Below, piece by piece: positions 8,885-18,300 of a stretch of 64,000 nt of DNA. Positions within the stretch are counted from its first letter, which is position 1, and every line of letters starts with the position of its first letter. Origin of the DNA: an uncultured Methanomassiliicoccales archaeon (GTDB lineage: Archaea > Thermoplasmatota > Thermoplasmata > Methanomassiliicoccales > Methanomethylophilaceae); NCBI GenBank assembly GCA_959597175.1, contig CAUFXM010000003.1, forward strand, positions 1 to 64,000. The letters are read 5' to 3'. A program made the position numbers and the translations under genes. Below the pieces are notes generated by a model. It ran no database searches. It was not told the origin of the DNA and worked only from the letters and a program-made list of their open reading frames with translations.

Positions 8885-10150
8885 TCAGAGGCCACGGACG
8901 CCGTGGAGGAGCTCGTCCAGAATGTACATGGCACCCTGCATCCCATAGACCGGCCTCGGGATCACATCGTCGAGACCCATAGTGGAGTAACCTATGGGTA
9001 TGGCCACACGGCACTCCCCGCGGAGACGCATGGTCTCGGCGGCGATGCCCTCGCACAGGACCGCCCCGCTGCCTGCCTCGGGCTCCCTGTCCCAGGCCTC
9101 CCCGAACCCTGCCGAATCGAGGAACCTCCTGAGCGCTTCCGCCTGGATCGGGTCGGCCCCGGGGTCCGCCTTCGCGGCGCCAGGGGCCATGGCCAGGTAT
9201 CCGTACAGCCACTCCGCGAGAGGTCTGACCACGGATGCCGTCCCGGCAACGGAGAACGTCATCCCCCTGATCCTGAGGGCGTTGTACCTCATCCCTTCGA
9301 ACTTCTCGGTGATGCGAACGCGACAGCGGTCTATCCTCTCCAGGGCCCTGGTCGGGTCCCTTCCGGTGGCATCCGCCACCGTCCTCACCCATGCCTCGGT
9401 GGCGTCGAATCCGACCGGGGCGCCCATTGGCGAGACGGCCTCGGGCACGCCTTCGGACGCGTACCACCCCCTTAGTCCGACGCACATCTCCGGACAGACC
9501 ACGACGTTCACCTCGGAGTCCACCGAGCGCATCATCTCCCCCACCGACGAACCCGCGCCAGGGGCGCACGCCACCTCCAGGCCCATGTCCCCAAGCAGGA
9601 CCGAGAGGTCCTCCCTGGCAGCACGCCAGTCCTTGTCCATTATGGACAGTCCCAGGAGGTTCACCTTCCCCCTGCGCACGTCCCCGCGCTCCGGGGATAG
9701 GTGCCCCATGACCGCCGCCAGGGTGCGTCCGGCCCCCTCGGTCATCGGCATGGAAGACAGGTTCTCCCCGATGTGGACGGAGATCCTGTCGATCCCCGCG
9801 GAGCGGAAGGCGGCATCGTGATCGTCACCGATGAGCCCCGCACCCGGGGAATCCAGGGTCACGATCAGCGACGGTTCCTTCGCTACGATGTAGGGGAGGG
9901 CCTCCTCCACCTTGTAGAGGGCCCCGTTGATGTAGTCGTACTCATCCAGATACGTGGCCGGGACCCGGTCGTATCCGTAGAAGTAGGGCTCTGAGAAGGA
10001 CTGATCGGGATAGGGGCGTGGGAACACCGCCGTCGAGTGGACCATGTGACGGGCCCTGCATCCCCCGGGTCCGTGAAGGAAGGCACGGGCGTCCGATATC
10101 CCCTCCACGGCCATTATCGCACCCGTCATGCCGTCCGGAAGCGACCTCAT
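8885..10150 (-). CDS. Nitrogenase-like component 1, NifK-like subunit (cysteine-poor)
   Basis: 421-aa member of the NifD/NifK/BchN/BchB superfamily, identified by HGPGGCRARHM near residues 26-36 and the SPGAGLIGDD block where relatives have TTCxxxxIGDD. Only one of the usual three metal-cluster cysteines (Cys31) is present. The first-Cys region reads MRSLPDGMTGA and the third site has no Cys. The ATG at 10150 overlaps the upstream stop as ATGA and has GGAGGT 7 nt before it; a Met five codons earlier is therefore not the start. It should pair with the NifD-like half of the upstream fusion into an asymmetric catalytic component reduced by the NifH-like half. The substrate is unknown, perhaps a tetrapyrrole given the CobN-like neighbour. 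Confidence 0.75.
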   Translation of the reverse strand: MRSLPDGMTGAIMAVEGISDARAFLHGPGGCRARHMVHSTAVFPRPYPDQSFSEPYFYGYDRVPATYLDEYDYINGALYKVEEALPYIVAKEPSLIVTLDSPGAGLIGDDHDAAFRSAGIDRISVHIGENLSSMPMTEGAGRTLAAVMGHLSPERGDVRRGKVNLLGLSIMDKDWRAAREDLSVLLGDMGLEVACAPGAGSSVGEMMRSVDSEVNVVVCPEMCVGLRGWYASEGVPEAVSPMGAPVGFDATEAWVRTVADATGRDPTRALERIDRCRVRITEKFEGMRYNALRIRGMTFSVAGTASVVRPLAEWLYGYLAMAPGAAKADPGADPIQAEALRRFLDSAGFGEAWDREPEAGSGAVLCEGIAAETMRLRGECRVAIPIGYSTMGLDDVIPRPVYGMQGAMYILDELLHGVRGL

Positions 10151-12282
10151 ACGACCGACCTCCATCCCTCCATTTCTGGGACGCGCATCATGGCGTCCAG
10201 GTACCGGGCGTAGCGGATGGTCGAACGACAGCCCACCCCCGTCCTCCCGAGCCTCGCCACCCTGATCCCCTTGGATGGGGCACGTGACGAGTCGGCGATG
10301 ACCACGTCCGGGTTCTGCTCCCTGATGTCACGTTCCATGTCCTCGTCGGTGTATCCCTCGGTGACCCTGTTCATGTGACGGGAAACCACCCTGCCTCCTG
10401 CCTTGCGGGAACTGGGGGCGAAACCGATCCTGACCACGTCCGCGCCCAGATCGTCCAGCAGATCGACCAGCCAGTCCACGTTGAAGGACAGCTTCGTGGC
10501 CACTAGGACCCTCTTCCCCTCGAAGCGGTTCCCCAATTCCGACACACAGCCTGTATACATGCCGATGGCGGCATCCGCCCCGGCCTCGGCCTCGTCGCGG
10601 AGGCCTGTGGCACGGCCCATCTCCTCCAACCACCCGATGTGCTCCCTCAGACCGACCGGGAGAGGGGACGGGAACGGCTCCCTCCCGGTCCTCTCGGTGA
10701 CCACCGACATCAGGTCGCGGGACGATCTGGTATCGGAGACCATGATGTCCGTCATCCCACGGCAGAAACCGGCGACGCGATCGGACGTTGTCTCGTCCAG
10801 GAACCTGCAGTTCACCCTGAGCCCGAACGGGGACAGGATGTCACGGAGGTCGGCCTCCCCCTCTTTCGAGTGCAGGTCGTGGAACGTCGTCCCCACGAGG
10901 TTGACCAGACCTGCCTGCGGATCGAGCGAGGTGTCCATCCATCCGGCCATCCTCCCGGCCGCCATCAGGAAGCCGTCCGTGAAGTCCCCCTCGATGTCCC
11001 CGTCCGCGGGGACAAGGGTTATCGATACGTCCGGATGGCGGGACGACACCGAATCCACCGTGCTCAAGCAGTCGTCCCCTATTATCCCGGGCATGCAGGT
11101 GGTCACGACGGCCACCCTTCCGAAGCCCTCTGAAATCGTATTCTCCAGCGACCATTCCAGGAACGAGTCGCCTCCGAAGATCGATGCGCTGTCATCCATC
11201 ATCGTGCATCTGAGGTTGTCCCCGGGAGGGGTGTCGAATATCCCTCTCCCGTACAGGTCCAGGACCGCCTTGGCACGCGAGGTCGCCATCAGGTAGGCGC
11301 AGCTCATGGGACCATGGAGGACCACGGCCGCATCGGATACCTTCATGAACGCCGCGGCCGCACCGTACGCCGCGCAGGACCCCATGACCCTGGTCCCTCT
11401 TATCAAGCCCCTGCGGCATCCGGTGCACTGTTGTCGGCAGGACTCACCAGAACCCGGACGGATCTCCCTCCCGGCTGCCAGATCCGAGAGCTGGGCGTCG
11501 TCCAACGGCCTTGGCGTCGTCAACACCCCGTTACCATCCATCGCCTCCGCGACCGCGTCGGCTATCGTGCGCATCCCCGATGCGATCTCGGATTCCGGGA
11601 AGATCTCCATCACCGTGTGGCCCCTAGACTCGGCCTCCGCGAACATCCTGTCACGGGGGATCTCCGCGATTACACGGGTGCCCGTGGCCTCTGCGAACCT
11701 GCGGACGGAGTCCCTCTCGCCCTCCACCCCTCTGGAGTTCAAGACTATCCCCAGCAGCCTCGGCCTTCCGGTATCGAAGTTGAGCATTCCGCGCATGATG
11801 TTGTTGGCGGCGTACATCGCCATGAACTCGCCGGACGTCACCAGCACTACGGCATCGGCGTACTCACCGCGCAACGGCACGGCGAATCCGCCACAGACGA
11901 CGTCGCCGAGAACGTCATAGAGCCTCACGTCCACATCCAGTTCGTCGGCACCCAGTTTCCTTAACGTGTCGAACGTCGTCAGTATCCCGCGTCCTGCGCA
12001 GCCTATGCCGGGTTCCGGTCCGCCCGCCTCCGTGCATAGCACGCCCATGGTCCCGGTCTCGATCACGTCCCCGAGACTCCTCTTCGGCAATGGGGTGGAA
12101 CGCAGGTACTCGAGGACGGTCGTCTGGGTACGTCCTCCGAGCAGCAGCCTGGTGGAATCGTGCTTAGGGTCGCACCCCACCTGCATGACCCTGATCCCCC
12201 TCTCGGCCAGGGCGACCGAGATGTTTGCCGAGATCGTAGACTTCCCTATACCGCCCTTACCGTAGACCGCCACTTGATACAT
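10147..12282 (-). CDS. NifH-NifD-like fusion protein (nitrogenase-like reductase)
   Basis: 711-aa fusion. Residues 1-275 are a NifH/BchL/CfbC-type iron protein with P-loop GKGGIGKST (9-17), CDPKHDST (37-44), and cluster ligands Cys95 (GCAGRG) and Cys130 (VVCGG). Residues ~295-711 are a NifD-like component with candidate cluster ligands Cys303 (GSCAAYGA), Cys328 (HGPMSC) and Cys396 (TTCMPGIIGDD). The linker has an extra cysteine group at 282, 286 and 289. NifH and NifD homologs are normally separate, transiently docking proteins, so fusion is unusual. A TATA box at 12305-12312 is ~26 bp before the ATG, indicating a leaderless mRNA, with a palindromic operator just upstream. CfbC/CfbD of F430 synthesis is one possibility, but CfbD acts without a NifK partner, so a different reductase is equally likely. 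Confidence 0.85.
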   Translation of the reverse strand: MYQVAVYGKGGIGKSTISANISVALAERGIRVMQVGCDPKHDSTRLLLGGRTQTTVLEYLRSTPLPKRSLGDVIETGTMGVLCTEAGGPEPGIGCAGRGILTTFDTLRKLGADELDVDVRLYDVLGDVVCGGFAVPLRGEYADAVVLVTSGEFMAMYAANNIMRGMLNFDTGRPRLLGIVLNSRGVEGERDSVRRFAEATGTRVIAEIPRDRMFAEAESRGHTVMEIFPESEIASGMRTIADAVAEAMDGNGVLTTPRPLDDAQLSDLAAGREIRPGSGESCRQQCTGCRRGLIRGTRVMGSCAAYGAAAAFMKVSDAAVVLHGPMSCAYLMATSRAKAVLDLYGRGIFDTPPGDNLRCTMMDDSASIFGGDSFLEWSLENTISEGFGRVAVVTTCMPGIIGDDCLSTVDSVSSRHPDVSITLVPADGDIEGDFTDGFLMAAGRMAGWMDTSLDPQAGLVNLVGTTFHDLHSKEGEADLRDILSPFGLRVNCRFLDETTSDRVAGFCRGMTDIMVSDTRSSRDLMSVVTERTGREPFPSPLPVGLREHIGWLEEMGRATGLRDEAEAGADAAIGMYTGCVSELGNRFEGKRVLVATKLSFNVDWLVDLLDDLGADVVRIGFAPSSRKAGGRVVSRHMNRVTEGYTDEDMERDIREQNPDVVIADSSRAPSKGIRVARLGRTGVGCRSTIRYARYLDAMMRVPEMEGWRSVV

Positions 12283-12313
12283 GTCATCGGCATGGTTCGG
12301 ACCGTATTAATAG

Positions 12314-12330
12314 TTGGAGTATACATCCAA
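12314..12330. promoter_or_regulatory. 17-bp palindromic operator, TTGGAGTATACATCCAA
   Basis: Same TTGGA-N7-TCCAA layout as the importer/exporter sites. It abuts the TATA box (12305-12312) of the nitrogenase-like fusion gene, covering the BRE position, and lies 65 bp upstream of the ferredoxin TATA box (12395-12402). It could control one or both divergent promoters. Confidence 0.6.
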
Positions 12331-12425
12331 CATTATCCTGATCGCATTGCATAATCCAGGGAGATTCGCTTTAACCAATCCTAACAACGTTAAGTCTATA
12401 TCCGCAACATGCGTGGTAGGAATCC

Positions 12426-13049
12426 ATGCTCGGTAGGAAGGTCCTGATAGACAAGGAGAAGTGCGACGGCTGCGGCCTCTGCGTGACCGCCTGCCACGAA
12501 GGGGCGATCGAGCTCGTAGACGGCAAGGCGGAACTGGTCAGGGAGGACGTGTGCGACGGCCTGGGGGACTGCCTGCCCGCCTGCCCCAGAGGGGCCATCT
12601 CGTTCCCGGAGAGGGATGTCCCAATGGCTGGACGTCCCGCGTCCGACCCGTCCGAATGCATCATGGCGGAGCCCGCCTACCAGTGGCCCATCCAGATCGC
12701 CCTGGTCCCCGTGCGCTCGTCTTTCTTCAGAGAACGCGTGGTGATCGCTGCCGACTGCACGGCATTCGCCATCGACGGGTTCAGGGAGAGGTTCATCGGA
12801 TCCGACCCAGTACTCATAGGATGCCCCAAACTTGACGACCGCACACGGTTCGACAAACTCACGGACATCCTCCGCGAAAACCCGATAACCGAGGTCGAAG
12901 TGGTGAGGATGGAGGTCCCCTGCTGCAGGGCGATCACTAACCTTGTGAAGGCTGCCGCCAACGCGTCCGGGCGGGACATCGCGATCACGGAGGTCGTCAT
13001 CTCCCGCAGCGGGTCCGTCGTCCAGGAGACCCGCACTGGTCCCAATTAA
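12426..13049 (+). CDS. Two-cluster ferredoxin-type iron-sulfur protein with C-terminal domain
   Basis: 207-aa cytoplasmic protein. The N-terminal ~60 residues hold two [4Fe-4S] ferredoxin motifs, CDGCGLCVTAC and CDGLGDCLPACP. The remainder is a conserved domain with further cysteines (VIAADCTAF, IGCPKLDD, VPCCRAI), seen in ferredoxin-like proteins of anaerobes. A TATA box at 12395-12402 is 27 bp before the ATG, so the mRNA is probably leaderless. It is divergent from the nitrogenase-like fusion, making it a plausible electron donor to the NifH-like half, though this is inferred from position only. The next gene follows after 50 bp in the same direction. Confidence 0.85.
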   Translation: MLGRKVLIDKEKCDGCGLCVTACHEGAIELVDGKAELVREDVCDGLGDCLPACPRGAISFPERDVPMAGRPASDPSECIMAEPAYQWPIQIALVPVRSSFFRERVVIAADCTAFAIDGFRERFIGSDPVLIGCPKLDDRTRFDKLTDILRENPITEVEVVRMEVPCCRAITNLVKAAANASGRDIAITEVVISRSGSVVQETRTGPN

Positions 13050-13099
13050 TAGGATGGAGCCGATGTCCCGGCACTGCCGCCAACGCGGAGGTAGAGGGC

Positions 13100-13822
13100 A
13101 TGGGAATCAACATAGGAATCTGTGAGACGGAGGCGCCCAGCGCGCCCTGCAGGGAGCTGCGCTCGAACATCGTCAAGGTGCACCTGGATGACCCGTCCGG
13201 GTTCGAGCAGTACATGGAACGCGACGTGAAGGTCGACCTCGAAACGGCGAAAACCGCGGTGGGGGATTGGGACGCGTTCATAAAACGCAATAGAATCACC
13301 CCCGATACCGACGCGGTCTACATGGACAAGGTCAAGAAGGACGCCGACAGAGAGCTATTGGAGCCATTGGCGGTGAGCGAGTGCACCGGATGGATCGTCA
13401 CCGAGGGGCTGCCCGACGACGCGAGGGATGCTGTGCTCTCGAAGGCCTCCCCGGACGACAGGCTGACCGGATGGGACATGCTGAGCTTCGACGAGATGAA
13501 CGAGATGTGCGCATCCTGTCCCCTCTCATGGGACAAGGGGCGCGGGTGCATCGGTGCGTTCGGACCGGACAACAGCCTCTTACCGGAGATCGCCGGGAGG
13601 CATGGATGCCCCATAGTCGCGTCCGTACCTCAGTCCGCCAAGGAAGGCAGGAGGTTCACCCCCGAGGAGGCCCAGGAGCTGCTCAGGGAGGTGGAGGTCC
13701 TACGCGAGGCCCTGCCCCAGGAGGGCAAGATGATGGTCCGCAGGTACTCCGGTCCGGTCGACCGCATGGAGGCCGTTGCAAGGATCTCGGTGTCGGAGGG
13801 CTGCGGGTTCTTCTTCTTCTGA
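13100..13822 (+). CDS. Conserved hypothetical protein with cysteine cluster
   Basis: 240-aa soluble protein that I do not recognise. The start is supported by GGAGGT a few bases upstream. Visible features are N-terminal cysteines (ICETEAPSAPC), a CASCPLSWDKGRGC segment around residues 138-151 that could bind a metal or Fe-S cluster, and a Phe-rich C-terminus (GCGFFFF). No membrane segment or signal is apparent. It lies 50 bp behind the ferredoxin gene and is followed by a terminator-like hairpin, so the two probably form an operon opposite the nitrogenase-like genes. A role in iron-sulfur or metal metabolism is only suggested by context. Confidence 0.7.
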   Translation: MGINIGICETEAPSAPCRELRSNIVKVHLDDPSGFEQYMERDVKVDLETAKTAVGDWDAFIKRNRITPDTDAVYMDKVKKDADRELLEPLAVSECTGWIVTEGLPDDARDAVLSKASPDDRLTGWDMLSFDEMNEMCASCPLSWDKGRGCIGAFGPDNSLLPEIAGRHGCPIVASVPQSAKEGRRFTPEEAQELLREVEVLREALPQEGKMMVRRYSGPVDRMEAVARISVSEGCGFFFF

Positions 13823-13832
13823 ATTCAATGCG

Positions 13833-13859
13833 CCAGGCCCTTTTTCGGAAGGGTCCTGG
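13833..13859 (+). terminator. hairpin after the ferredoxin operon
   Basis: CCAGGCCCTT (13833-13842) pairs with AAGGGTCCTGG (13849-13859) with one bulged T and a TTTCGG loop, 11 bp after the stop codon. Placement supports a 3' end for the two-gene operon. Confidence 0.55.
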
Positions 13860-13987
13860 TGCTACGACATTCGTACGAATTCAACTGAATCCGTAGAATT
13901 TCAACCGTTTTCCGTAGATTTCGATGTTCTGTCCACGAATATCGACCAACTGTAGATTCCTTTTAAATACTAGCAACGCGTACTCTC

Positions 13988-14215
13988 ACTCAAGGAGGCA
14001 AGTAGAGATCAGTAAACGGAAAGTAACACGGATCTGCGGCGAGAACGACACGAGTCCGGGCGTCTCGAAGAAAGACTGGTCGATTGACGCTTATCTCCCG
14101 ATGGCGCTCTGAATCCGTCGTTCGCAAGACTCGACTGATGACCGCGACAAACGCCATTACCCCGTCTGGGGATGACACCACTTGGGCAGGTGGACGGCCT
14201 GCCCCGTTCTGGACG
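13988..14215 (+). ncRNA. candidate non-coding RNA in a 440-bp gene-free stretch
   Basis: The gap 13823-14263 holds no convincing protein gene. A TATA-like TTTTAAATA at about 13961-13969 would start transcription near 13988. The ~225 bases that follow contain several short complementary segments and end in a GGGCAGG/CCTGCCC stem with a 7-nt loop (14184-14204), then a pyrimidine-rich run with CTCTTTT. An AGGAGG motif at 13995-14000 has no usable start codon after it. No match to tRNA, SRP RNA or RNase P RNA was recognised. This is inference from promoter and terminator placement. Confidence 0.3.
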
Positions 14216-14263
14216 TTCCTCTTTTACACCCACATTTAAAATCAGAACGCGATAGGCGTGCCC

Positions 14264-14788
14264 ATGAAAGAACTGCGTGACTACGTCACCGACATCCCGA
14301 ACTTCCCCAAGAAGGGGGTCCTTTTCAGAGACATCACCACCATCCTCAGCGACCCCGATGGCTTCAAGATGGCCATCGACGGCCTCATTGACCTGGTCAA
14401 GGACAAGGACTTCGACCTGGTGGTCGGAACGGAATCCAGAGGGTTCGTGTTCGGAGCACCGGTCGCATATGCTCTGGGCAAGGGCTTCATCCCCGTGCGC
14501 AAGAAGGGCAAACTCCCCAGGGAGACGCTGGCGGAGTCGTACGACCTGGAGTACGGGACAGCGGAGATCGAGATGCACGTGGACGCCATCCAGCCTGGAC
14601 AGAAGGTGGTCCTGATCGACGACCTCATCGCCACCGGAGGCACCACCGAGGCGGTGGTCAAGCTGGTCGAGAGACTCGGAGGAGAGGTCGTGAAGGTCGC
14701 TTTCGTCATGGAACTCGCCGGTCTCGAAGGCAGGCAGAAGCTGAAGGGCCTCGACATCGACTCCCTGATAATCTACGAGGGCGCCTGA
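14264..14788 (+). CDS. apt: Adenine phosphoribosyltransferase
   Basis: Salvages adenine with PRPP to give AMP. About 174 aa, close to the bacterial enzyme length. It shows the Apt N-terminal block IPNFPKKGVLFRDITTIL, ESRGFVFGAPVA, and the PRPP-binding loop VVLIDDLIATGGTT (about residues 123-136). A TATA element (ATTTAAAA, 14234-14241) is centred ~26 bp before the ATG at 14264, which I take as a leaderless start; a GTG two codons earlier is possible. A hairpin (14796-14813) follows the stop, so the gene is probably monocistronic. Archaeal AMP phosphorylase pathways also handle adenine nucleotides, and this salvage enzyme would complement them. Confidence 0.93.
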   Translation: MKELRDYVTDIPNFPKKGVLFRDITTILSDPDGFKMAIDGLIDLVKDKDFDLVVGTESRGFVFGAPVAYALGKGFIPVRKKGKLPRETLAESYDLEYGTAEIEMHVDAIQPGQKVVLIDDLIATGGTTEAVVKLVERLGGEVVKVAFVMELAGLEGRQKLKGLDIDSLIIYEGA

Positions 14789-14795
14789 GCCCGAA

Positions 14796-14813
14796 GGAGG
14801 GGTCACCCCCTCC
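14796..14813 (+). terminator. hairpin after apt
   Basis: GGAGGGG-TCAC-CCCCTCC perfect 7-bp stem with tetraloop, 7 bp after the apt stop, followed by a pyrimidine-rich tract. Confidence 0.6.
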
Positions 14814-14877
14814 CGGTTTCACCCTCTCCGAATAATCTTCCAGTACTGTTTTTATACAAAATGAATCTAGTTTACAT

Positions 14878-15324
14878 GTGGACTTAGCAAACGAGCACTG
14901 CGGATACATCATCATGAAGATCAACGAGGCCCTCAACGAGATGGCCACAGAATCACTGGATGAGCACGGGATAACGTTCTCCCAGATGCGTTTCGTCCAC
15001 TACATGGATCTCCATAGGGACCGCCCCGTGACCCTGAAGGAGATGGAGAAGTACTACGGGATGGCCCAGCCCACCGTCGCCGGCATCATGAAGAAGCTGG
15101 AGAGGAAGGGGTACGTCACCCTGATCCCGGATCCAAACGACCGCAGGGCGAAGAACGTGGTCCTGACCGCGGAGGGGCTGGCGCTGATCGAGAGCCAGAA
15201 CCGCTTCCGCGAGTCTCTGGAGGAGAGGTTCCTGGAGCCCCTCTCCGAGGAGGAGAGGAGGACTTTCCACGAGCTGCTGGCCAGGGTCGGGTCCAACATC
15301 TGCAAGGAAGCCGGCCGCGAGTGA
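14878..15324 (+). CDS. MarR-family transcriptional regulator
   Basis: 148-aa winged-helix regulator. The DNA-binding region spans about residues 45-105, including TLKEMEKYYGMAQPTVAGIMKKLERKGYVTLIPDPNDRRAKNVVLT, the helix-turn-helix and wing with the family DxRxK-type motif. Flanking helices would form the dimer interface. The start is a GTG at 14878: the TATA element TTTATAC (14851-14857) lies 25 bp upstream, matching the leaderless pattern used elsewhere here. It is monocistronic and convergent with gltB, separated by a hairpin. Target genes and ligand are unknown. It is one candidate, without evidence, for the factor reading the TTGGA-N7-TCCAA sites. Confidence 0.9.
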   Translation: MDLANEHCGYIIMKINEALNEMATESLDEHGITFSQMRFVHYMDLHRDRPVTLKEMEKYYGMAQPTVAGIMKKLERKGYVTLIPDPNDRRAKNVVLTAEGLALIESQNRFRESLEERFLEPLSEEERRTFHELLARVGSNICKEAGRE

Positions 15325-15339
15325 TCCCAGAGAAGGATG

Positions 15340-15357
15340 CGGGCGGGAGGCCGCCCG
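15340..15357. terminator. bidirectional hairpin between marR and gltB
   Basis: CGGGCGG-GAGG-CCGCCCG, 7-bp stem with a 4-nt loop in the 35-bp gap between two convergent genes. It can serve transcripts from both directions. Confidence 0.55.
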
Positions 15358-15359
15358 AC

Positions 15360-18300
15360 TCACTCCGACTCCTTCTCCAGGAGCAGCTTGTAGCCCACGG
15401 GCATGACCTTCAGGAACTTGGGGAGGTACACGTCCCAGGAGTCGAGGATCTGCCTCGCCCTGCGGCTGCCGGTCTCCTCGAGATGCCTCTCGATGATGCC
15501 CCTGAGCTCGGAGACGTCCGCCTCCGACTCCACCAGGGTCAGCTCGACCATGTCCATGTTGCAGTGACGGTCGAAGTCGCCCTCCTCGTCCAGGACGTAC
15601 GCTATACCAGCGGACATCCCGGCGGCGAAGTTCCTGCCGCACCTGCCGAGGACGACCACGCGCCCCCCGGTCATGTACTCGCAGCAGTGGTCCCCGGCAC
15701 CCTCGGCCACGGCGGTGGCGCCGCTGTTCCTGACGCAGAACCTCTCGCCGACCGTTCCGGCGATGTACAGCTCGCCGGAAGTTGCTCCGTAGAGGACGGT
15801 GTTCCCTGCGATGGCGACACCGCAGTCCGTCCCGTCGCTCGGGACGACCGTGATCCTGCCCCCTGAGAGGCCCTTCCCGACGTAGTCGTTGGCCAGGCCC
15901 CTCATCCTGAACGTTATGCCCTTGGTGAGGAACGCACCGAAGCTCTGACCGGCCGCCCCCTCGAACGTGACGTCCAGGGTGTCGTCCTGGAGGTCCAGCC
16001 CCATGCGGACCGTCTCGCCGGCGAGCATGACGCCCACGGAGCGGTCGGTGTTGGCGATCCTGTATGTCAGCCTGGTCCTGCGGCCGTTCCTCAGGGACTC
16101 CCCGCAGTCCTCGAGGATCCTGCGGTCGAACACGCGCGACAGCAGGCCTGTCTGGCCGGCACCCATGCGGCTCTCCCCGTCCATGCGGGCGAGCATCCTG
16201 GATAGGTCGAGATGGGATGCCTTTCCGGACACGTCGCGGGGCACCAGAAGGTCCGAGCGGCCGATTATCTCGTCCATCGACCTGAAGCCCATCTCGGAGA
16301 GCATCCTCCTGACGTCCTCCGCCATGAACCTCCAGTACCTGACGACCTCCTCGGCGCTGGAGCGGAACTTGGCCCTCCTCTCGGGGTCCTGCGTGGCTAT
16401 GCCCACGGGGCAGGTGTTGGTCTGGCACTTCCTGCACATGACGCATCCCATGGCGACCATGGGGGCTGTGGCGAAGCCGTACTCCTCGGCGCCCAGCAGC
16501 GCGGCGACGATCACGTCGCGGGCGGTCTTCATCTGCCCGTCGACCTGGATGCGGACCCTTCCGCGGAGGTCGTTGACCATGAGCGTCTGCTGCACCTCCG
16601 CCAGACCGGTCTCCCAGGGGGCCCCAGCGTACCTGATGGACGACAGCGGGCTGGCGCCGGTGCCTCCGTCCCCTCCGGAGATGAGGATCATGTCCGCGCC
16701 TGCCTTGGCGACGCCGGCGGCGACGGTCCCCACGCCCGACTCGGAGACGAGCTTCACGCTGACCCTGGCGGTCGGGTTGATGCACTTGAGGTCGAAAATC
16801 AGCTGCTTCAGGTCCTCGATCGAGTAGATGTCGTGATGGGGCGGCGGGGAGATCAGGGTGATCCCCGGGATCGTATGACGGGTGGCGGCGATGACCTTGT
16901 CCACCTTGAATCCCATGAGCTGGCCGCCCTCCCCGGGCTTGGCGCCCTGGGCTACCTTGATCTGCAATTCGTCGGCGTTGACCAGGTACTCGGCGGTGAC
17001 GCCGAACCTGCCGGATGCCACCTGCTTGACGGCGGACCTGAGGTTCCTGCCGTCGGGGCCGGGAACGAACCTGGACGGCTCCTCCCCTCCCTCGCCGGTG
17101 TTGCTCTGCGAGCCGATGGAGTTCATCGCCTCGGCCAGCGTCTCATGGGCCTCGCGGCTGATGGCGCCGAAGGATATGGCTCCGACCTCCATCCTCCTCA
17201 TGATCGACTCCGCGGGCTCCACCTCGTCCAGCGGTATGGGCTCCCCTCTCTTCACATCGAGCAAGTCGCGGATGAAGAACGTCCCTCCGTCCTCCAGCTC
17301 GGCGAAGCGCCTGTACTCCGACTCGTCGTTCCCTCTGACCGCGGCGTGCAGCGCCCTCACGGACTCGGGGGTCCAGCTGTGCCTCTCCCCGTCCTTCCTG
17401 TAGGCGTACTCCCCCCTGTTGACTATGCCTTCGCCGGAGTAGGCCGACCTGTGCATGCGGAGGTACTCCCCCGCGATGTCGTCCAGGCCGATGCCGCCGA
17501 CGCTGGATGCGGTGTCGCCGAAGTACCTGGAAGCCACATCCCTGTCGATGCCTATAGCCTCGAACAGCCTGGATCCGCGGTACGACCTTATCGTTGCGAT
17601 GCCCATCTTGGACATCACCTTGAGCAGCCCCTTGTCGGTGGCCCTGAGGTAGTTGGCCTCTGCCGTGTCAGCGTCCATCTTCACCCTTCCCGAATCTACC
17701 ATGTCCTGGACCGCTGCCAGGGCCATGTACGGGTTGACCGCGTTTGCGCCGTACCCGATCAGGAGGGCGAAATGCTCCACCTCCCTGGGCTCGCCGGACT
17801 CCACCACGAGGGCGGTCCTGAGCCTCTTCTTCGTGTTGACGAGGTGCTGATGCACCGCCGATAGGGCCAGCAGCGAGGGCATGGGCGCCCTGGACTCTGA
17901 CGTCCCGCGGTCGGACAGTATTATGTACGCGTCCCCCTGGTCGACGGCGGCCTCGGCCTGGCGGCAGAGCCTGTCCAGCTCCTCCCCCAGGGTGCCTGGC
18001 CCCCCGTCTGCGGGGAACGTGGTGTCCAGCGTGACGGCATCGAACCCCCTGTACCTGAGGTTCCTCAGCAGGTCCAGCTCCCTGTTGGTGATCACCGGGT
18101 GCCTGGCCTTCACCACCTTGCAGTGGGTGGGCGCGGGCGCCAGGATGTTCTGCTGGACGGCGCCGATGTATCCTGTGGTGGACATGACCAGCTCCTCCCT
18201 GATCGGGTCGATCGGGGGGTTCGTGACCTGCGCGAACTGCTGGCGGAAGTAGTTGAACAGCGACTGCGGCCTGTCTGAGAGGACGGCGAGCGGGGCATCG

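Noticed and set aside
14953..16785. 610-codon open frame overlapping marR and gltB
   Set aside because: Arg/Gly-rich shadow of gltB codons; no motif, and both overlapped genes are clearly real.
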